5,060 nucleotides of DNA from Coriobacteriia bacterium (GTDB taxonomy: Bacteria > Actinomycetota > Coriobacteriia > Anaerosomatales > JAHIQC01). The stretch is from contig JAURYZ010000091.1 in NCBI GenBank assembly GCA_030653635.1, positions 1 through 5,060 on the forward strand. The letters are read 5' to 3'. A program made the position numbers and the translations under genes. Below, in pieces: positions 1 to 5,060 of this stretch. Below the pieces are notes generated by a model. The model made no database searches, was not told the DNA's origin, and worked only from the letters and a program-made list of their open reading frames with translations. Numbering within the stretch: the first letter of the stretch is position 1; every line of letters starts with the position of its first letter.

Positions 1-657
1 TGCGATTCCAAGGACGCTGTACCACGCGCCCAACGGGCACAGCCAGCGGCACCATACGGGCCCAAACAGCATGGACAAGACAAATGCGAGCACGAAGACC
101 AGGGCAAAGACCGGGTTCGCGAAGCCTTGGATGGTCTTCACGTCGGCAACCCACATGTATGGGAGCTGGCGAAAGTCCACTGCCTCTTGTATAGGGACCA
201 TCAGCAGAACTATGAACACTGCTGCGGCGATGAGGTATCTAAATGAACGACCGATCAGATCAAGCCACCGCGGCAAACGCAGGTTGTGACCACCCATAAG
301 CCTGCGGCCAGCCAACGCAGCGGACTCCCAAACGGTGCCGAGAGGACAGATCCAACCACAGAAGCCGCGCTTGAACAGTAGAGATGTGAGAACTGCGGCG
401 ATGATGATCACAAGTCCCGCCGGCAGCAAGGTGTCCCATCCCCCGCCCTTTATCCACGCAAAGAAGCTAGTGAAGTGACCCACGGGCAAAAGTCCCGCGA
501 CGGCCTCAGGGCGATGAACATAGGGGCCGTCGCCACTCGCCCAACGCACGAAGGCGAGAAGCCTACTCACCGCGAACAGGAAGAAAACAAGGAAGCCCCA
601 CCGGACCACCATCCGCGATGTGAGCGTATCTCTGAGTTTGATCAGCCATTCGGGCAT
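1..657 (-). CDS. 4Fe-4S binding membrane protein, NapH/polyferredoxin-like (partial, C-terminus beyond window)
   Basis: Translation of the minus strand from ATG at 657 (MPEWLIKLRDTLTSR...) stays open for 219 codons to the window edge without a stop, so the gene is cut at its 3' end. Hydrophobic stretches at about residues 20-38, 78-97, 140-157 and 180-199 look like four membrane helices. After the second and fourth of these come matching cysteine motifs, CGWICPLG (C100, C104) and CRWLCPLG (C203, C207). This CxxxCP pattern is the membrane-side signature of the NapH/CcoG/YccM family. Such proteins usually end in a ferredoxin-type CxxCxxCxxxC domain, which would lie outside the window. The family carries electrons between the quinone pool and periplasmic or membrane redox partners; the partner here cannot be told. 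The start at 657 is preferred because it has GGGAG upstream (GGGAGTCGCCGGATG) and an in-frame TAG sits about 90 bases further up with no better ATG between. Confidence 0.85.
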   Translation of the reverse strand, partial: MPEWLIKLRDTLTSRMVVRWGFLVFFLFAVSRLLAFVRWASGDGPYVHRPEAVAGLLPVGHFTSFFAWIKGGGWDTLLPAGLVIIIAAVLTSLLFKRGFCGWICPLGTVWESAALAGRRLMGGHNLRLPRWLDLIGRSFRYLIAAAVFIVLLMVPIQEAVDFRQLPYMWVADVKTIQGFANPVFALVFVLAFVLSMLFGPVWCRWLCPLGAWYSVLGIA

Positions 658-738
658 CCGGCGACTCCCGTTCGTATGTTGTTCAGTACTGTCGTCCGAG
701 GCCGGGGGGTCTTTGGCGCATAGCGCGCTCAGCGCGAC

Positions 739-747
739 ATACTAGCA
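739..747 (-). promoter_or_regulatory. Possible extended -10 element for the polyferredoxin-like gene
   Basis: On the minus strand the sequence reads TGCTAGTAT, an extended -10-like match (TGn followed by TAGTAT, four of six to TATAAT). It would start transcription roughly 75 bases upstream of the ATG at 657. No convincing -35 box is seen 16-18 bases upstream, so this is only a candidate. Confidence 0.2.
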
Positions 748-773
748 CTCGGACACCTCAGGCAGCCGAGCGC
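745..773. repeat. Inverted repeat in the divergent promoter region
   Basis: GCACTCGG (745-752) and CCGAGCGC (766-773) are complementary at seven of eight positions (the eighth is G-T) and are separated by 13 bases. The repeat lies between two divergently transcribed genes, where an operator for a shared regulator would be expected. It directly abuts the candidate minus-strand -10. It could also be a hairpin in the leader RNA or chance in GC-rich sequence. Confidence 0.3.
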
Positions 774-857
774 ACGGAACCTCCATAGATTCCCGCGCAT
801 ATGCATACACCTCGGGTATCATCGACTACAGAACCTACCTGCAGCAAGGGAGCTGAG

Positions 858-1376
858 ATGCCAGCCGTACTGATGGTCATCGCACCCGAGATGTTCCGTG
901 ACGAAGAATACGAGCATCCTCGTGAAGTATTCGAGCGCCGCGGAGCGACCGTGACCGTAGCGAGCACTGAGACCGGCATCTGCAAGGGCCGGTTCGGGCT
1001 TACCGCAATTGCCGACATCGCGCTTCGCGATGCATCTGCCGAGGAGTACGACGCTGTGGTATTCATCGGCGGTAAGGGCGCGCAGGTGTTCTTTGAGGAT
1101 CAGTCAGCGCTGGGCTTGGCCGCATCCATGTACAAGGCGGGTAAGATCGTCTCGGCGATTTGCATAGCACCAACGATACTGGCCAAAGCCGGACTACTTT
1201 CAGGCAAGCGGGCCACAAGCTTCCCCAGCCAAGAATATGTCCTGCGCGCTGCCGGCGCGCTCTATACAGGCAATCCCGTCCAAACCGAGGGCCGCATCGT
1301 GACCGGTATCGGCCCGGAGTCCGCATATGGATTCGGTGAGGCTGTCGCTGACGCCATGTCCCTTCCTTCTACCTGA
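858..1376 (+). CDS. DJ-1/PfpI family protein
   Basis: The 172-residue product has the features of the DJ-1/PfpI (class I glutamine amidotransferase-like) fold. It opens with the beta strand PAVLMVIAP, followed by the family glutamate at E17 (FRDEEYEHP). FIGG sits at 69-72, and the nucleophile-elbow cysteine C102 is in SAICIAPTILAKAGLL. The residue after C102 is isoleucine, not the histidine of PfpI-type proteases, so a protease role is less likely than a DJ-1-like redox-sensing, chaperone or glyoxalase/deglycase-type role. Substrate is unknown. I chose ATG at 858 over the in-frame ATG at 801 because AAGGGAG lies 5 bases upstream and the fold begins right at this methionine; the 19 extra residues from 801 look unlike the family. 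The rubredoxin-containing gene starts 15 bases after its stop, so the two are probably co-transcribed. Confidence 0.88.
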   Translation: MPAVLMVIAPEMFRDEEYEHPREVFERRGATVTVASTETGICKGRFGLTAIADIALRDASAEEYDAVVFIGGKGAQVFFEDQSALGLAASMYKAGKIVSAICIAPTILAKAGLLSGKRATSFPSQEYVLRAAGALYTGNPVQTEGRIVTGIGPESAYGFGEAVADAMSLPST

Positions 1377-1391
1377 TCACACGGAGGAATC

Positions 1392-1631
1392 ATGATGAAG
1401 ATGTATCGCTGCCGAATCTGTGGAGAGACCTTCCTTGGCTCTGAAGCGCCGAGTCATTGTCCCTTCTGTGGTGCGCATCGCGAGCTCTTTGTGGATACCT
1501 CCGAGTATCCCGAAGACATTAACGCTGTCGATCTGACCGAGGTCGAGCGCAACGACTTGATGGAGACCATCGAGCTGGAATTGAGCAACACGCGCTTCTA
1601 TCTGCCATGGCCGCCTACCGCGACGACCTGA
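1392..1631 (+). CDS. Reverse-rubrerythrin-type protein, N-terminal fragment (rubredoxin domain; frameshifted gene)
   Basis: This is the first part of a gene broken by a frameshift. Residues 7-26 form a short rubredoxin-type Fe(SCys)4 site with CRIC (C7, C10) and CPFC (C23, C26) separated by 12 residues, as in rubrerythrins. From about residue 48 the first helix of a ferritin-like domain begins (LTEVERNDLMETIELELSN), then the frame runs into PWPPTATT and a TGA. GGAGG at 1383-1387 gives a strong ribosome site; ATG 1392 (spacing 4) or ATG 1395 (spacing 7) could be the start, differing by one residue. Rubredoxin ahead of the ferritin-like domain is the order seen in reverse rubrerythrins, which reduce peroxide or oxygen in the cytoplasm of anaerobes. 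Joined with the next fragment the product would be about 179 residues, the usual size for that type. Confidence 0.8.
   Translation: MMKMYRCRICGETFLGSEAPSHCPFCGAHRELFVDTSEYPEDINAVDLTEVERNDLMETIELELSNTRFYLPWPPTATT
1602..1607 (+). other. Frameshift point in the rubredoxin/ferritin-like gene
   Basis: Frame one reads ...NTRFYL with CTG at 1602-1604 and then goes wrong (PWPP). If one G is restored (CTG GCC ATG instead of CTG CC ATG) the frame continues as L-A-M-A-A-Y-R-D-D into an intact ferritin-like domain. The lesion is thus a single-base loss. No slippery heptamer (X XXY YYZ) is present at 1598-1604 and no homopolymer run is here. A true one-base deletion or a sequencing/assembly error is more likely than programmed -1 frameshifting. 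Confidence 0.75.
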
Positions 1632-1930
1632 AGCTCGCCTCAGCTTACAAGCGGCTCGCGAAGATTGAAGCCGAGCACTGCTCGATCTTTTGTAAACTCG
1701 CTAGCGTCGGCAAACCGGCTGACCTCATGGTGCCCAGCGACGCGCCTGATGACTGGTGCGCAAACATCGCAGAATCGAAGCTTCGCGAGACTCGCGCATC
1801 AGCCTTCTATGGGCAAGTCGTGGCGCGCGCGACGAACGAACGCATCCGCGAGGTCTTTGCGGCGGTAAGTGCTATCGAGGCTGACCACATGTTGCTAGAC
1901 GACTTGGCCGCCGAGATGTCGAACTGCTAA
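1607..1930 (+). CDS. Reverse-rubrerythrin-type protein, C-terminal fragment (ferritin-like domain; frameshifted gene)
   Basis: This is the second part of the broken gene. It carries the rest of a ferritin-like four-helix bundle. Diiron-type ExxH motifs appear at E21-H24 (KIEAEHCSIF) and E91-H94 (SAIEADHMLL), with a further helix, ESKLRETRASAFY, between them. The first helix of the bundle, with its glutamate ligand, is encoded in the preceding fragment in the other frame, so neither piece alone makes a complete diiron site. ATG 1607 has no Shine-Dalgarno sequence and falls inside the conserved helix, so it is most likely an internal methionine and not a real start. Coding reads smoothly to TAA at 1928-1930 with no further lesion, which argues for a recent mutation or a sequence error. 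Confidence 0.75.
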   Translation: MAAYRDDLKLASAYKRLAKIEAEHCSIFCKLASVGKPADLMVPSDAPDDWCANIAESKLRETRASAFYGQVVARATNERIREVFAAVSAIEADHMLLDDLAAEMSNC

Positions 1931-1980
1931 AGGGGCGCACAGCTCCCTAAATCTCCGGAGGCTTTGACGAGTCTCTGCGG

Positions 1981-2751
1981 TCAGTCGGGTCCAAGAAACG
2001 GCTGAATGGCCGCAAGCAGGATGGCTGCGTCGATCTGGGCCGATGGAATCAGGAACGCTTGAGCGCTAGCTCGGGAGATCCTGCCTGCCACATGCAAGGC
2101 CGCGATATCGGCCAGTGTCTGGTATGCGGACACGCGAAATCGGCATCTTCCATCACGCGTGACAATTGCCGAAGAAACGAGATCAGCGCTGGCTTGATCG
2201 TCAGTGATGATCAATGCCTCCCTAGCCCCTACCCCGCGGTCCACGACATCATTAAGCTTGAGCAGCAAGTCGGCGGCGCCAGCTGCTGAGGAGATGTCGC
2301 CGACCGACCGCACGATCATCGTTACGCCACTTGAAGATGTCCAGATGCCCTCGGGTGATATGTCGAAACCTAGCGACGCACCACGCTCCATTGTTTCTTT
2401 TCGCAGTTCCGCGCGTCGCCTACTCTCGTCCTCATCGCGCACAGTGTGTGTTGCCAGAAGTACATCAGGAACCGCCTGAGCCGCCTCAGCGCGCAGTTCG
2501 CGCAGTTCATCGGGCCCAAGATTGGAAGAGTGTTCAAACTGGATCGAACTTTGGGCCAGCAGCGCTTCAGCCACGGCCGGATTGGTGACTGAGAGCTCAA
2601 TCCCGAGCGCGTCGATAATCGTGGGCTCCGTGCTGTCGAAGCCACCAGGACTCTCAATAGGGTCCCCGGAAACGTCAGCATCAAATTCGGGATCCTGTGT
2701 CGAGTAGGTCATGATGTCGTCATCCCATCGTCCGAAGCATTCGGCGACCAT
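1981..2751 (-). CDS. Hypothetical protein, 256 residues, family not recognised
   Basis: I do not recognise this protein. It lacks a signal peptide, membrane segments and metal-binding cysteine clusters (only C5 and C203). Residues 1-45 are acidic and low in hydrophobics, probably disordered. Residues 56-98 look helical. Residues 103-126 are highly charged (RDEDESRRRAELRKETMERG), possibly a coiled or extended helix. From about 128 to the end is an alternating alpha/beta-looking domain with strands such as GVTMIVRSV, EALIITDDQASADLVSSAIV and RFRVSAYQTLADIAAL, ending in a hydrophobic helix. The stretch around 178-215 has the look of a nucleotide- or nucleic-acid-binding alpha/beta fold, but that is inference. 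ATG 2751 has AGGA 5 bases upstream; ATG 2712 (MTYSTQD) is an alternative start with a poorer ribosome site. The gene converges on the rubrerythrin gene (50-base gap, no clear terminator seen) and lies downstream of the rib operon terminator. Confidence 0.7.
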   Translation of the reverse strand: MVAECFGRWDDDIMTYSTQDPEFDADVSGDPIESPGGFDSTEPTIIDALGIELSVTNPAVAEALLAQSSIQFEHSSNLGPDELRELRAEAAQAVPDVLLATHTVRDEDESRRRAELRKETMERGASLGFDISPEGIWTSSSGVTMIVRSVGDISSAAGAADLLLKLNDVVDRGVGAREALIITDDQASADLVSSAIVTRDGRCRFRVSAYQTLADIAALHVAGRISRASAQAFLIPSAQIDAAILLAAIQPFLGPD

Positions 2752-2758
2752 CTATATC

Positions 2759-2884
2759 CTACCGCACATTCACGTGGACGTACCGCCGACCCATTCTGAG
2801 ACGCCGTTCATCGAATCGAACGTAGGGTCGCTTGTTGAGATCTTGCGACTCTGATAATTTGAACTCCCGCTTCCGGCGGGCCAT
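2759..2884 (-). CDS. Possible small basic protein, 41 residues (unproven)
   Basis: From ATG 2884 the minus strand encodes a 41-residue peptide starting MARRKREFKLSESQ and ending YVHVNVR, then TAG. Fourteen of 41 residues are Arg or Lys, so a nucleic-acid-binding or ribosome-associated peptide is conceivable. An in-frame ATG at 2902 would add MDRFPT, and the frame stays open upstream to about 2989. The stop lies 7 bases before the start of the 256-residue gene, an arrangement that would allow translational coupling. Against it, no clear Shine-Dalgarno site precedes either ATG, and the region is full of hairpins that may instead explain its sequence. I do not recognise the peptide. Confidence 0.3.
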   Translation of the reverse strand: MARRKREFKLSESQDLNKRPYVRFDERRLRMGRRYVHVNVR

Positions 2885-2991
2885 GGTGGGGAAACGGTCC
2901 ATGGTTGATAGCCACAGGGTGGCGAGAACCCACTGGACTTTATCAAGGAAGCCCCGGCGCCGTTCTAACGACGGCCGGGGCTTTCCCTATG
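2821..2991. other. Hairpin-rich intergenic region, possible structured RNA
   Basis: Five stem-loops follow one another in about 165 bases. H1 pairs AGGGTCGC (2824-2831) with GCGACTCT (2845-2852), with one G-U. H2 pairs CCCGC (2866-2870) with GCGGG (2876-2880). H3 uses two CCATGG palindromes (2881-2886 and 2899-2904). H4 pairs TTGATA (2905-2910) with TATCAA (2941-2946), with inner CCA/TGG and GGGT/ACCC pairs. H5 is the terminator-like hairpin at 2949-2983. The ends, CGTAGGG (2821-2827) and CCCTATG (2985-2991), can also pair, in competition with H1. The order of stems ending in a terminator suits a free-standing RNA on the plus strand, as no plus-strand gene follows. A minus-strand leader for the 256-residue gene is also possible. 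No known RNA family was matched. Confidence 0.35.
2949..2983. terminator. GC-rich terminator-like hairpin downstream of ribH
   Basis: AAGCCCCGGCGCCGT (2949-2963) pairs with ACGGCCGGGGCTT (2971-2983) apart from a two-base bulge, around a 7-base loop. It sits 46 bases past the ribH stop and is the natural end of the riboflavin operon on the minus strand, where TTCCTTG follows the stem. On the plus strand TTTCCCTAT follows. Both T-tracts are weak, so it may work in both directions. Confidence 0.7.
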
Positions 2992-3028
2992 TCTTGGCTA
3001 GATCTCCGAGAGGCGCGCACATTATGCG

Positions 3029-3490
3029 CTAGAGCGCCTTGACCAAATTTGCCATCTCGATGGCCGCGAGAGCTGCGTCCCAGCCCTTGTTCCCTGCTTT
3101 GGTGCCCGCACGCTCGACGGCCTGCTCGATCGAATCGGCCGTGATGATACCGAACATTACCGGTACACCGGAGTCCATCGAGGCCTTGGCGATGCCTTTG
3201 CTGGCTTCGGATGAGACGAACTCGAAGTGGGGCGTACCTCCGCGGATGATCACGCCAAGCGCGACGACGGCGTCGTAGCGCCCGGAGTCGGCAAACTTCT
3301 TGGCTACAAGAGGGATCTCAAACGCGCCAGGTACCCAAGCTACGTCGATGTCTTCCGCTGCAACTCCGTGACGCACCAGGCCGTCGATGGCGCCGCCATG
3401 CAGACGCGAACTAAGAAGCTCGTTGAATCTGCTGATGACGATACCGATCTTGAGTCCGGTCCCTATCAAATGTCCTTCGTACGTGCTCAT
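3029..3490 (-). CDS. ribH: 6,7-dimethyl-8-ribityllumazine synthase
   Basis: Lumazine synthase condenses 5-amino-6-ribitylamino-uracil with 3,4-dihydroxy-2-butanone 4-phosphate to give 6,7-dimethyl-8-ribityllumazine, the penultimate step of riboflavin synthesis in the cytoplasm. The 153-residue product is full length for the family. It shows SRFNE (20-24, with the substrate-stacking aromatic F22), VPGAFEIP (53-60), [16 protein letters not shown] (77-92, with catalytic H88), [17 protein letters not shown] (113-129, R127 in the phosphate-binding region) and AAIEMANL near the end. The start at 3490 is fixed by AGGAGAGG just upstream and by the family's N-terminus. A longer frame begins at 3583 but its extra 31 residues overlap ribBA and are a shadow of it. 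The ATG overlaps the ribBA TGA (ATGA). Confidence 0.97.
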   Translation of the reverse strand: MSTYEGHLIGTGLKIGIVISRFNELLSSRLHGGAIDGLVRHGVAAEDIDVAWVPGAFEIPLVAKKFADSGRYDAVVALGVIIRGGTPHFEFVSSEASKGIAKASMDSGVPVMFGIITADSIEQAVERAGTKAGNKGWDAALAAIEMANLVKAL

Positions 3491-3500
3491 GGCCTCTCCT
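3487..3500 (-). promoter_or_regulatory. ribBA stop / ribH start overlap with strong ribosome binding site
   Basis: On the minus strand AGGAGAGG (3500-3493) precedes ATGA, where ATG (3490-3488) starts ribH and TGA (3489-3487) ends ribBA. The AGGAG core is 5 bases from the start codon. The overlap suggests coupled translation keeping the two enzymes in step, and it decides the ribH start. Confidence 0.85.
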
Positions 3501-4743
3501 CTGCGGTCTCGACGCCGTCCAGCACGAGCCGGTGCGCCATTTTCTCTCTTTTTGTCTTGAGGTACTCGATATTCTGCGGGCACGCTGGCACCTCAAGAGG
3601 CACCTGCTCGCTCACGGTCAGCCCATACGCTTCAAGCCCGACGATCTTAGTCGGGTTGTTAGTCATGAGTCGCATGCTCGTGAGACCCAGATCAACAAGA
3701 ATCTGAGCACCGATTCCGTAGTCACGCAGGTCGGGCGCAAAGCCCAGCGCCACATTTGCCTCGACGGTGTCCGCGCCTTGCTCCTGCAGCTCATATGCTT
3801 TGAGTTTGTTCGCGAGCCCGATACCGCGACCCTCGTGCCCGACGATATAGAGAACCACGCCTTCACCGTTGGCCTGCACACGTCGCATGGCTTCTTCAAG
3901 CTGAGCGCCGCAGTCGCAGCGAAGCGAGTGGAACACGTCACCCGTCAAACACTCTGAATGAACTCGGACGAGAACATCAGGCTTGCCGGCAACATCACCA
4001 GCGACAAGCGCCATATGCGTAGAACCGTCAACCTCCGACGTGTAGCCATAGCCTGTGAACTCACCGAAAAGTGTGGGCATACGTACGGTGGACGTGCGCC
4101 TCACTAGGATCTCGTTGCGTCGGCGGTAACGGATGAGATCCGCCACAGTAATCATCTTGAGCCCGAAACGCTCGGATGCCGCCTCGAGCTGCGGCCTTCG
4201 TGCCATCGTGCCGTCTTCGTTCATAATCTCGCAAATGACGCCGGCCGGGTACAAGCCAGCCAGTCGAGCAAGGTCGACCGCCGCCTCGGTGTGTCCTGCG
4301 CGCTCAAGAACCCCACCGGGACGTGCACGCAGCGGGAACACGTGCCCTGGTTGCGAAATGTCATCGGGGCGCGTGGCCGCATCGATGGCCGCATGGACGG
4401 TCGTAGCTCGGTCCTCGGCGGATATGCCTGTTGTGATTCGGCCCTTGGCACCGATGGAGACGTGGAATGCTGTGCCCTGCACCGAGGTGTTATGCCCGGT
4501 CATCGGAGGGATGCGCAGCTCCTCGAGCCTCTCAGCGGCAAGCGGCATGCATATGAGGCCGCGACCGTTGGTGGCCATGAAGTTAATCGCAGCAGGTGTG
4601 ACCTTCTCGGCCGCCATGACCAGGTCGCCCTCGTTCTCGCGATCCTCGTCATCGACCACAATGAGCATGCGCCCGGCGGCGATCTCGGCGATTCCCTCCT
4701 CGATGCTTGCGAAGGGTCCGTGCTCTGATTCTGGTGTCGTCAC
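3487..4743 (-). CDS. ribBA: Bifunctional 3,4-dihydroxy-2-butanone 4-phosphate synthase / GTP cyclohydrolase II
   Basis: This 418-residue enzyme starts both branches of riboflavin synthesis. The N-terminal domain (about 10-210) converts ribulose 5-phosphate to 3,4-dihydroxy-2-butanone 4-phosphate; it shows the acidic [10 protein letters not shown] loop (31-40), [11 protein letters not shown] (105-115) and PGHVFPLRA through RAGHTEA (132-154), with H134 and H151 at the expected metal/catalytic sites. The C-terminal domain (about 213-400) is GTP cyclohydrolase II, with zinc ligands C265, C276 and C278 (SEC...RCDC), GHEGRGIGL (302-310), DTVEAN (325-330) and [10 protein letters not shown] (340-349). 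Both domains look intact, so both activities are expected. The start codon is GTG at 4743, four bases after the ribE stop; no earlier in-frame ATG fits and M26 would remove part of the first domain. Order ribE-ribBA-ribH is the usual one in Bacillus-type operons. Confidence 0.97.
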   Translation of the reverse strand: MTTPESEHGPFASIEEGIAEIAAGRMLIVVDDEDRENEGDLVMAAEKVTPAAINFMATNGRGLICMPLAAERLEELRIPPMTGHNTSVQGTAFHVSIGAKGRITTGISAEDRATTVHAAIDAATRPDDISQPGHVFPLRARPGGVLERAGHTEAAVDLARLAGLYPAGVICEIMNEDGTMARRPQLEAASERFGLKMITVADLIRYRRRNEILVRRTSTVRMPTLFGEFTGYGYTSEVDGSTHMALVAGDVAGKPDVLVRVHSECLTGDVFHSLRCDCGAQLEEAMRRVQANGEGVVLYIVGHEGRGIGLANKLKAYELQEQGADTVEANVALGFAPDLRDYGIGAQILVDLGLTSMRLMTNNPTKIVGLEAYGLTVSEQVPLEVPACPQNIEYLKTKREKMAHRLVLDGVETAEERP

Positions 4744-4747
4744 TCAG

Positions 4748-5060
4748 TCACCGTCCGTCCGCGAACTCGCGCAGCAGGTCCGAAAGCCCACGGCGGGGCG
4801 CGCCCTTGGGTTCATCCTCAACACCCATATAGCCGCCCACGAAACGCTTCACGTACTTAGCCATCATGTCGACTTCGATGTTGAGTGCGGACCCGATGGC
4901 TTTGTCCTTGAGAGTCGTGGACTGTTCGGTGTGCGGGATGACCGCAGCCGCGAAGCTATCGTCACGAACGTCAGCGACCGTGAGCGAGATGCCGTCTATC
5001 GCCACGGAACCCTTGGGCACGATGAACTCCATGAGTTCCTCAGGCGCCTGGAACTGGTAG
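4748..5060 (-). CDS. ribE: Riboflavin synthase (alpha subunit), C-terminal part; 5' end beyond window
   Basis: Riboflavin synthase dismutates two molecules of 6,7-dimethyl-8-ribityllumazine into riboflavin and the pyrimidine precursor. The frame is open to the right window edge (first whole codon at 5059) and gives 103 residues up to TGA at 4748-4750, about half the usual length of roughly 200. This part is the second lumazine-binding barrel: YQFQAPEEL, then VPKGSVAIDGISLTVADV with the family GISLTV core, IPHTEQSTTLKD and NIEVDMMAKYVKRF, followed by a variable tail. The methionine at 5032 is internal, since the preceding residues already belong to the conserved domain. In organisms using the B. 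subtilis naming this gene is also called ribB or ribC. A ribD gene and an FMN riboswitch would be expected further upstream, outside the window. Confidence 0.95.
   Translation of the reverse strand, partial: YQFQAPEELMEFIVPKGSVAIDGISLTVADVRDDSFAAAVIPHTEQSTTLKDKAIGSALNIEVDMMAKYVKRFVGGYMGVEDEPKGAPRRGLSDLLREFADGR

Noticed and set aside
801..857. Earlier start for the DJ-1/PfpI gene at 801
   Set aside because: No ribosome site precedes it, and the fold begins at the methionine at 858, which has AAGGGAG at good spacing.
1598..1607. Programmed -1 ribosomal frameshift
   Set aside because: A -1 slip at G1604 would restore the frame exactly, but the bases CTATCTG do not form a slippery heptamer and no obvious downstream pseudoknot was seen.
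1931..1980. Terminator between the convergent genes
   Set aside because: Only short weak pairings (AGGG/CCCT and the palindrome CTCCGGAG) without a T-tract were found.
2759..2884. tRNA on the minus strand (GTTCGATTC and AGTTCAAATT look like T-loops)
   Set aside because: The flanking bases do not form a 5-bp T stem, and no matching acceptor or anticodon stem could be built.
2821..2991. FMN riboswitch or T-box leader
   Set aside because: AGGGTGG at 2916-2922 recalls the T-box motif, but the following ACCGCG is missing and no plus-strand gene follows. The conserved FMN-element blocks are absent, and the region lies at the 3' end of the rib operon, not the 5' end.
2832..3032. 66-codon plus-strand frame as a gene
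   Set aside because: It reads through the hairpin cluster and the terminator stem, has no ribosome site, and its product is Arg/Ser-rich in the manner of a non-coding translation.
3491..3583. Extended N-terminus for ribH
   Set aside because: The extra 31 residues overlap the conserved end of ribBA in another frame, while a strong ribosome site and the family N-terminus point to ATG 3490.

Overview
The window looks like a piece of a moderately GC-rich bacterial chromosome from an anaerobe or microaerophile. The signs are a membrane iron-sulfur protein, a DJ-1/PfpI protein paired with a reverse-rubrerythrin-type protein, and strong Shine-Dalgarno sites. A deep-branching anaerobic actinobacterium (Coriobacteriia-like) would fit, but that placement is an impression from protein flavour and was not computed.

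Layout: (i) 1-657, minus strand, holds the N-terminal 219 residues of a NapH/polyferredoxin-like 4Fe-4S membrane protein that runs off the left edge. (ii) 658-857 is a divergent promoter region with an inverted repeat. (iii) 858-1930, plus strand, is a two-gene unit: a DJ-1/PfpI-family protein, then a rubredoxin + ferritin-like (reverse rubrerythrin) gene broken by a one-base frameshift near 1604. (iv) 1981-2751, minus strand, is a 256-residue protein that I do not recognise. (v) 2752-3028 is a gap dense in hairpins, ending in a strong GC-rich terminator-like hairpin. It also contains an unproven 41-residue, very basic reading frame just upstream of the unknown gene. (vi) 3029-5060, minus strand, is a riboflavin operon: the C-terminal part of ribE (riboflavin synthase), complete ribBA, and complete ribH.

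How the genes work together: the rib genes are tightly packed (4-bp gap ribE/ribBA, 4-bp ATGA overlap ribBA/ribH) and are probably translationally coupled. RibBA supplies both branches (the GTP-derived pyrimidine and the four-carbon unit from ribulose 5-phosphate), RibH makes 6,7-dimethyl-8-ribityllumazine and RibE makes riboflavin. The operon's promoter and any FMN riboswitch lie beyond the right edge. The DJ-1/rubrerythrin pair looks like an oxidative or carbonyl stress unit, with the second gene either decayed or mis-sequenced. No transposase, phage gene, CRISPR array, tRNA or rRNA is visible. The least explained parts are the structured intergenic stretch at 2821-2991 and the unknown gene next to it.
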